In this document: in pieces, positions 16,027 to 20,581 of the stretch
How the letters are laid out: every line of letters begins with the position of its first letter
Numbering within the stretch: position 1 is the first letter of the stretch
From: DATGQT01 sp033720695
GTDB taxonomy: Bacteria; Bacteroidota; Rhodothermia; Rhodothermales; Rubricoccaceae
NCBI GenBank assembly: GCA_033720695.1
Contig: JAWWCA010000035.1
Span: 1 to 20,581 of the forward strand
Length of the DNA stretch: 20,581 nucleotides
Direction: 5' to 3'
The notes under the pieces: model-generated
The model's database searches: none
Told to the model about the DNA's origin: nothing
The model's input: only the letters and a program-made list of their open reading frames with translations
Position numbers and translations under genes: made by a program

Positions 16027-17640
16027 TCAGTTCGCCCGGCGGTCGAGGGCGGCGCGGAGCGCCACGCGGTCGTCGAAGGGGCGCCGCTCGGCGCCGACAA
16101 TCTGGTAGGTCTCGTGGCCCTTCCCGGCCACGACGACGACGTCGCCGGAGGCGGCCTCTCGGGCAGCATGGGCGATGGCCTCGGCGCGGTCCGGGATGGT
16201 GGACGCGGCGTCGGGGTGGCGGAGGCCGCCCCGGATCGCGCCGAGGATCTGCTGCGGGTCTTCCGTGCGGGGGTTGTCGTTGGTGAGGACGACGCAGTCG
16301 GCGAGGGCCTCGGCGATCCGGCCCATCGCGGGCCGCTTCGCGCGGTCGCGGTCGCCGCCGCAGCCGAAGACGGCCCAGAGGCGCCCTCCCTCGCCCATCA
16401 TCTCCCGCGCGGTGCGGAGGACGTTCTCGAGGGCGTCGGGGGTGTGGGCGTAGTCCACGACGCCGAGGACGCCGTCCGGGGAGCGGACGGCCTCGAACCG
16501 TCCGGGAACGCCGGGGGCCTCGGCGAGGGCGTCGAGCACGGCGCCCGGGTCGTACCCGAGGGCGCGCCCAACGGCGTAGGCAGCGGCGAGGTTGTAGGCG
16601 TTGAAGCCGCCCGCAAGCCGGGCCGTCCGCTCCTGCCCGTCGAGGCGGAGGCGGAGGCCGCCGAGCGCGTTCTCCAGCACCTCCACGCGGACGTCGGACC
16701 GGGGGTCGGTGCCGTAGGTGACGACGGGGGCGGCGGTGTCGGCCACCATCTCGCTCCAGGCCGCGTCGTCGCGGTTGACGACGGCGACGGCGTCCGGGTC
16801 CAGCCCGTCGAAGAGCCGCTTCTTCGAGGCGCGGTAGTGCTCGACGGAGGGGTGGAAGTCGAGGTGGTCCTGGGTGAGGTTGGTGAAGACGCCGGCGCGG
16901 AAGCGCTGGGCGCGCACGCGGTCGAGGGCGAGCCCGTGGCTTGAGACCTCCATGGCGCAGGCGCCGCAGCCGGCGTCCACCATGGCGCGGAGGAGCGCGT
17001 TGAGCTCGATGGCCTCCGGCGTGGTGTAGGCCGTCTCCACCGTCCGCTCCCCGATCCGGTTCTCGACGGTGCCGATGAGGCCGGCCGTCTCGCCCAGCGC
17101 CGTGAGGAGGCGATGGAGAAGGAAGACCGTCGTCGTCTTGCCGTTCGTCCCGGTGACCCCGAGGAGGTCGAGGCTCAGGCTCGGGGATCCGTAGAACGCG
17201 TTCGCGATCTCCCCGAGCGCCGCCCGCGTGTCTGTGACAGGCACAAGCACACAGGCGGCGTCGGGGAGTCGCTTACCCTTCCCCAAGGGACTCGTGGATG
17301 CGCGGCCCGGGGAGGGGCCCGCATCCCGCGCCGTCGCCGACCCGACCGGGGTCGGGTGCTCGCGGTGCCAGTCGGCACTCACGATGGCGGCGACGGCGCC
17401 ATTCTGCACAGCCGTGTCAAGGAACAGGTGCCCGTCCGTGTGGTCGCCGCTGCGGGCGACGAACAGGGTGCCGGGCGCCACCGCGCGGCTGTCGTCAGCC
17501 AGGCGGTGGATGAGGGGGGAGTCCGTGCCCTCCGGGAGCGGCGGCGCCAGCAGGCCGGCCGCCCGGACGGGGGCGAGCAGGGCCGCCAGCGGCGCCGGAG
17601 GGACATCGGGCTCGAACGGGAAAGAACGGGGGGCGCTCAC
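16027..17640 (-). CDS. murE: UDP-MurNAc-tripeptide synthetase MurE, meso-DAP type, with N-domain insertion
   Basis: The protein has 537 residues. It adds the third stem residue to UDP-MurNAc-L-Ala-D-Glu. The DNPR motif at 455-458 is the known signature for meso-diaminopimelate. Other motifs: DDSRAVAPGTLFVA at 49-62, the ATP loop GVTGTNGKTTTVFLL at 161-175, YTTPEA at 205-210, MEVSSHGLALDRV at 230-242, NLTQDHLDFH at 254-263, VVDYAHTPDALENVL at 394-408, GCGGDRDRAKRPAMG at 426-440 and AGKGHETYQ at 505-513. At about 95-129 the N-terminal domain is interrupted by a Pro/Gly/Ser-rich segment encoded by a palindrome-rich block. The start is GTG at 17640, 4 nt after the ftsI stop; the open frame upstream lies across the ftsI PASTA region and is rejected. 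At 537 aa it exceeds the usual length of roughly 490-500. Confidence 0.96.
   Translation of the reverse strand: MSAPRSFPFEPDVPPAPLAALLAPVRAAGLLAPPLPEGTDSPLIHRLADDSRAVAPGTLFVARSGDHTDGHLFLDTAVQNGAVAAIVSADWHREHPTPVGSATARDAGPSPGRASTSPLGKGKRLPDAACVLVPVTDTRAALGEIANAFYGSPSLSLDLLGVTGTNGKTTTVFLLHRLLTALGETAGLIGTVENRIGERTVETAYTTPEAIELNALLRAMVDAGCGACAMEVSSHGLALDRVRAQRFRAGVFTNLTQDHLDFHPSVEHYRASKKRLFDGLDPDAVAVVNRDDAAWSEMVADTAAPVVTYGTDPRSDVRVEVLENALGGLRLRLDGQERTARLAGGFNAYNLAAAYAVGRALGYDPGAVLDALAEAPGVPGRFEAVRSPDGVLGVVDYAHTPDALENVLRTAREMMGEGGRLWAVFGCGGDRDRAKRPAMGRIAEALADCVVLTNDNPRTEDPQQILGAIRGGLRHPDAASTIPDRAEAIAHAAREAASGDVVVVAGKGHETYQIVGAERRPFDDRVALRAALDRRAN
17266..17357. repeat. Block of three consecutive palindromes embedded in frame in murE
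   Basis: Three hairpins follow each other. GAGTC (17266-17270) pairs with GACTC (17289-17293), with inner CCTT and AAGG. A 12-bp stem with one bulge joins 17296-17308 to 17315-17326. An 8-bp stem joins 17340-17347 to 17350-17357. The block is in frame with murE (minus strand) and encodes most of a low-complexity peptide (H95-A129) at a point where MurE proteins normally run straight from one strand of the N-terminal domain to the next. It resembles a palindromic repeat element inserted into a protein gene. No second copy was recognised in the window, so its mobility is inference. Confidence 0.6.
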
Positions 17641-17644
17641 GGCG

Positions 17645-19768
17645 CTATCGGAGCGTGAGCACCGCCTGCGCTGGCAGTGCGGTGCCGGCGGCGGGGGCCT
17701 GGGCGCGCACCGCCCCGCTCCCCTCCAGCCGCGCCTCGACGCCCAGCGAGGCGAGCCAGGCGACGGCACGGCGTGCGGAGAGGCCGCGGAGATCGGGCAT
17801 GGCCACTCCGGCGGGCGCGCCAGGCGGGGCCGCCTCGGAAGAGCGGGCGGGCGCGTCGGCGGGAGCGGCGATGAGTCGGACGGCGTGGCGGACCTCGGCG
17901 CGGGTGCCGGGGCCGGGGTCCTGCTCGGCGACGGGCGCCCACGGCGCGTCGCCCTTGGCGCGGACGGGGAACCCGTTGGCGCGGAGGTGGCCCGCCGCCA
18001 GCACCGTCGGCATCCCGTCCACGTCGGGCACAGGAGCGGCGGTCCGCTCGGGCAGCGGGGCAGCCGGCGCCACGCGCGCGGCGATCGAGGGGAACGTGCC
18101 GATCCACCGCCGCGCGACGGCGCCGAAGATGGGCGCGGCGACCGAGCCGCCGTAGTAGCCGTTCGTGGGCGAGTCGAGCACGACGAGGAGGGCCACCTCG
18201 GGGTCCTCGACGGGGAAGAAGCCGACGAAGGACGCGCGGTAGCTGCGGGCGTAGGAGCCGCCCGTGGCCGTCTGCGCTGTCCCCGTCTTGCCCGCGATCC
18301 GGAGGCCCTCGACGGCGGCGCGGCGGGCGGTGCCGTCGCGCGAGACGACGCGCTCGAAGTAGGGGAGCAGACGCCGGGCGGTCTCCTCCGAGAAGGCCCG
18401 GCGGATGGAGTCGTGCCGGGCCTCCCACACCGTCCGCCCCCGTCCGTCGCGCCGCTCGGCGACGACGTAGGGCTGGACGAGGAGGCCGCCGTTGGCGAGG
18501 GCGCAGTAGGCCGTGAGGATCTGGAGCGGGGTCGCCTCCACCTCGTAGCCCGTGCTCATCCACGGGAGCGTGAGGCGGCCGAACTCGTCGGGCCGCTTGA
18601 GGCGCCCCGTCACCTCGCCCGGCAGGTCCACCCACGCCGGCGACCCGAACCCGAGCGCGCGCGCGGTGCGGTAGAGGTCGACCGGCTCCATCTCGAGCGC
18701 CGTCTTCGCCATCGCGATGTTGGACGAGACGGTGAGGGCGTCGCCGAACGTGATCCGGCCGTAGCCGTGGCTGTCGCGCATCGTCCGCCCGCGGATGACG
18801 GCCCAGCCCTCGCCGGTGTCCACGGAATCCTCGGGCCGGACGGTCCCGGTCTCGAGCGCTGCCACGGCCGTGACGAGCTTGAACGTCGAGCCCGGCTCGA
18901 TGCGGTCGGTGACGGCGTGGTTCCGGCGGGCGGCCTCCGCGAAGCCGCCGGGGCGATTGGGGTCGTAGTCGGGAACGTTGGCGAGGGCGAGGACGGCGCC
19001 GGTGCGGGGGTCCATCGCGATCGCGGTGCCCCAGCGGGCGCCCGCCTCGGCCACGCCGCGCGCGAGCTCCTCCTCCAGGATCGCCTGCCGCACGAGGTCG
19101 ATCGTGAGGACGAGGTGCTCGCCGTGCTCCGGCTTCACGACCGTCCCCCCGACGACGGCCTTGACGAGGCCGCGGCGATCGCGCTGGACGGCCTGCCGCC
19201 CCGGCGCGCCGCGGAGGTGGGCGTCGTACTGTTGCTCCAGCCCGGCGATGCCGGCGAGGTCGGCGTCGACGTGCCCAAGGAGGTGGCTGGCGAGGCGGCC
19301 GTAGTTGTACCGCCGGGCCACGGTGCCGTCGAGGAGGAGGCCGGGGACGTCGAGGGCGTCGAGCTCCGCCTTGGCGGCCTCGTCGAGGGAGCGGACGAGG
19401 AGGGCGTACTGCCGGCTCGACCGGGTCTCGACGCGGCGGCGGTAGTCCGCGGCCGGACGGTCCGTCGCCGCCGCCAGGATCCGGTAGAGCGCGTCGGCCT
19501 TGGCCTCGAACCCGGCCACCGTCGGGTCCACGGCCACCTCGTAGCGGGCGGTGCTCACGGCGAGGGCGCGGCCCGAGCGGTCGTAGATGGACCCCCGCAC
19601 GGCCGGCAGCTCGACGAAGCTCGACGCCTGCCACTCGCCGCGCTCGCGCAGCTCGCCGCCCTCGCCCAGATGGATCATCGCCATCTGGACCACCACCCCG
19701 GCCGGCAGCAGCAGCAGCAGCGCCGTAACGACGTAGAGGCGGGAGAGGATGGACTCGCGGGGGGTCAC
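17645..19768 (-). CDS. ftsI: Septal transpeptidase FtsI (PBP3-like, class B PBP) with C-terminal PASTA domains
   Basis: The protein has 707 residues. It crosslinks septal peptidoglycan as partner of FtsW. A short cytoplasmic tail and one membrane helix (about 11-30) are followed by the dimerisation region (RGSIYDRSGRALAVS at 58-72). The transpeptidase domain carries the catalytic STFK at 294-297 (Ser294), SSN at 348-350 and KTGTA at 494-498. The C-terminus holds two PASTA-like modules, about 579-634 (VPDVDGMP...) and 656-707 (MPDLRGLSARRAVAWL...), joined by an Ala/Pro-rich linker of about 20 residues. The GTG at 19768 is firm: the frame is closed two codons upstream by the stop shared with ftsL, and the next Met would remove the membrane helix. 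It starts 3 nt after ftsL, and murE begins 4 nt after its stop. Confidence 0.97.
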   Translation of the reverse strand: MTPRESILSRLYVVTALLLLLPAGVVVQMAMIHLGEGGELRERGEWQASSFVELPAVRGSIYDRSGRALAVSTARYEVAVDPTVAGFEAKADALYRILAAATDRPAADYRRRVETRSSRQYALLVRSLDEAAKAELDALDVPGLLLDGTVARRYNYGRLASHLLGHVDADLAGIAGLEQQYDAHLRGAPGRQAVQRDRRGLVKAVVGGTVVKPEHGEHLVLTIDLVRQAILEEELARGVAEAGARWGTAIAMDPRTGAVLALANVPDYDPNRPGGFAEAARRNHAVTDRIEPGSTFKLVTAVAALETGTVRPEDSVDTGEGWAVIRGRTMRDSHGYGRITFGDALTVSSNIAMAKTALEMEPVDLYRTARALGFGSPAWVDLPGEVTGRLKRPDEFGRLTLPWMSTGYEVEATPLQILTAYCALANGGLLVQPYVVAERRDGRGRTVWEARHDSIRRAFSEETARRLLPYFERVVSRDGTARRAAVEGLRIAGKTGTAQTATGGSYARSYRASFVGFFPVEDPEVALLVVLDSPTNGYYGGSVAAPIFGAVARRWIGTFPSIAARVAPAAPLPERTAAPVPDVDGMPTVLAAGHLRANGFPVRAKGDAPWAPVAEQDPGPGTRAEVRHAVRLIAAPADAPARSSEAAPPGAPAGVAMPDLRGLSARRAVAWLASLGVEARLEGSGAVRAQAPAAGTALPAQAVLTLR

Positions 19769-19771
19769 GGA

Positions 19772-20284
19772 TCAGTCGTCGAGCGTGATGGTGGGTCCGT
19801 AGGCGACGCCCTCCTCCAGGCCGAGCGCAGCGGCGCGGCCGAGGATCTTGTCGGGCCCGGTCATGCGGTCGTAGGCGCCCTGGAGGCGCTCGTGCGTGAG
19901 GTGGAGCTGGAGGTTCTCCCGCTCGGCCCGCTGCAGCGCCGCCAGCGTCTGCTGCGTCGCGAAGACGTGGCCCACGTAGAGCGTCGCGGCGATGCAGGCC
20001 ACGAGCACCCAGACAGCGAAGCTCAGCGAGGGCGCGGCGTCGAGGAACCGGGCCCGGCGGGCCTTCTTCGCGAGCACCTGCTTCGTGACCTTCTTCGTCG
20101 CGCTCTTGCGGCGCGCCCGCGAACCGGTGCCGAGGTCGGACCAGCCCGGGAAGCCGGCGACCGTCGGCGCCGCCTGCCGGCGTGCCGAGGCGGCCTTCCG
20201 TCGCTGGGAGGTCGCCGCGGTGCTGGAGCGGCCGGCCGTGCGGCCGTCGCGGCGGGTCGAGCGGGTGCGGGTCGCGGTGGACAT
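19772..20284 (-). CDS. ftsL: FtsL-like divisome protein with long basic N-terminus
   Basis: The protein has 170 residues. The layout is that of FtsL/DivIC: a cytoplasmic N-terminus, one membrane helix at about 87-108 (LSFAVWVLVACIAATLYVGH), then a periplasmic coiled-coil (about 109-140, QQTLAALQRAERENLQLHLT) and a short end, ILGRAAALGLEEG, typical of the family. Such proteins join FtsQ and FtsB/DivIC to activate FtsW/FtsI. The 80-odd residues before the membrane are rich in Arg, Lys, Ser and Thr and much longer than usual. The ATG at 20284 is chosen as the last start before this region; the open frame upstream would overlap rsmH and lacks family features. Identification rests on architecture and on position between rsmH and ftsI, since FtsL sequences diverge widely. 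Confidence 0.85.
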   Translation of the reverse strand: MSTATRTRSTRRDGRTAGRSSTAATSQRRKAASARRQAAPTVAGFPGWSDLGTGSRARRKSATKKVTKQVLAKKARRARFLDAAPSLSFAVWVLVACIAATLYVGHVFATQQTLAALQRAERENLQLHLTHERLQGAYDRMTGPDKILGRAAALGLEEGVAYGPTITLDD

Positions 20285-20397
20285 TGAGGAGGCGCGGGTG
20301 AGGCGGTCGGCGCGAGGGCGGGAGACGCGAGGAGGCAGGCGGGGGGACGGCTTTACAGGCACGGCGGCCCCCTCGCGCCTCCCGCCGTCGCGGGGGC

Positions 20398-20581
20398 TCA
20401 GGAGGTTGCGGGTGGCTCGGGGGTCTTTTGAGCGATGCGGAGGCGAGCGCTCCGCGCACGGGGATTGGCAGCGACCTCCGCGTCGGAGGCCATGATGGGC
20501 TTCTTGGTGAGGAGCGTCCACGGCGTGAGGAGGCGGCCGTAGAAATCCTTCCGCGCCTCCCCCTCCAGATTCCCGAAGCGG
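20398..20581 (-). CDS. rsmH: 16S rRNA (cytosine1402-N4)-methyltransferase RsmH, C-terminal fragment
   Basis: Only the last 60 codons are in the window; the gene continues past the right edge. The readable end includes TPWTLLTKKPIMASDAEV and NPRARSARLRIAQK, which match the well-conserved C-terminus of RsmH (MraW), where the NPRARSA(K/R)LR segment is diagnostic. The family methylates N4 of C1402 in 16S rRNA. The catalytic SAM-binding part lies outside. It is followed after 113 bp by the ftsL-like gene, the normal dcw order. The spacer holds GC-rich sequence with no clear promoter. Confidence 0.93.
   Translation of the reverse strand, partial: RFGNLEGEARKDFYGRLLTPWTLLTKKPIMASDAEVAANPRARSARLRIAQKTPEPPATS

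Noticed and set aside
17641..17769. A 43-codon N-terminal extension of MurE
   Set aside because: It overlaps the PASTA coding region of ftsI and is composed of Arg/Pro/Ser filler. GTG at 17640 gives a normal 4-nt gap after ftsI.
17228..20287. A 1019-codon open frame on the plus strand opposite ftsI and ftsL
   Set aside because: Same GC artefact: low-complexity Arg/Gly/Ala/Val composition and no recognisable motif, against clear penicillin-binding motifs on the minus strand.
1..20581. CRISPR arrays, tRNA or rRNA genes, insertion sequences, phage or defence genes
   Set aside because: No regularly spaced direct repeats, no tRNA-like cloverleaf and no transposase or integrase motifs were seen; the window is mostly core cell-division genes.

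Overview
The window is a very GC-rich bacterial segment, and every gene I can support lies on the minus strand. Three things point to the Bacteroidota/Rhodothermota side of the tree: a SusC/SusD outer-membrane pair, a promoter upstream of susC that fits the Bacteroidota -33/-7 pattern, and a division and cell wall (dcw) cluster that runs murE-mraY with no murF. The high GC suggests a Rhodothermota (Salinibacter/Rubricoccaceae-like) organism. That placement is inference, because no rRNA is present.

Layout in transcription order, from high to low coordinates: the 3' end of rsmH (20398-20581), an FtsL-like protein, ftsI with PASTA domains, murE, mraY, murD, ftsW, murG, murC, ftsQ, ftsA and ftsZ (ending at 5986). 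The genes are tightly packed: mraY/murD overlap by 4 nt, murG/murC and murC/ftsQ share one base (TGATG), and ftsL/ftsI and ftsI/murE are 3-4 nt apart. Together they encode the cytoplasmic and lipid-linked steps of peptidoglycan synthesis (MurE, MurD, MurC, MraY, MurG), the septal synthase (FtsW, FtsI), the FtsQ/FtsL scaffold, and the Z-ring with its membrane anchor (FtsZ, FtsA). MurE carries the DNPR signature of the meso-diaminopimelate enzymes, so a DAP-type wall is expected.

Below ftsZ lies a gene-free stretch of about 370 bp that is rich in inverted repeats and ends in a likely susC promoter. Then come susC and susD as a two-gene operon, closed by a strong intrinsic terminator, and a class I/II aminotransferase that runs off the left edge.

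Most of the window is ordinary housekeeping content, and I do not see a new multi-gene system. The points most worth a second look are: (1) an in-frame block of about 92 bp with three consecutive palindromes inside the N-terminal domain of MurE, set in a stretch of atypical codon use and resembling protein-embedded palindromic repeats; (2) an FtsZ with two copies of the DVPAF tail motif; (3) an aminotransferase with substitutions at three usually conserved PLP-contact positions; (4) a C12 homopolymer directly before the susD start; and (5) the palindrome-dense ftsZ-susC intergenic region.
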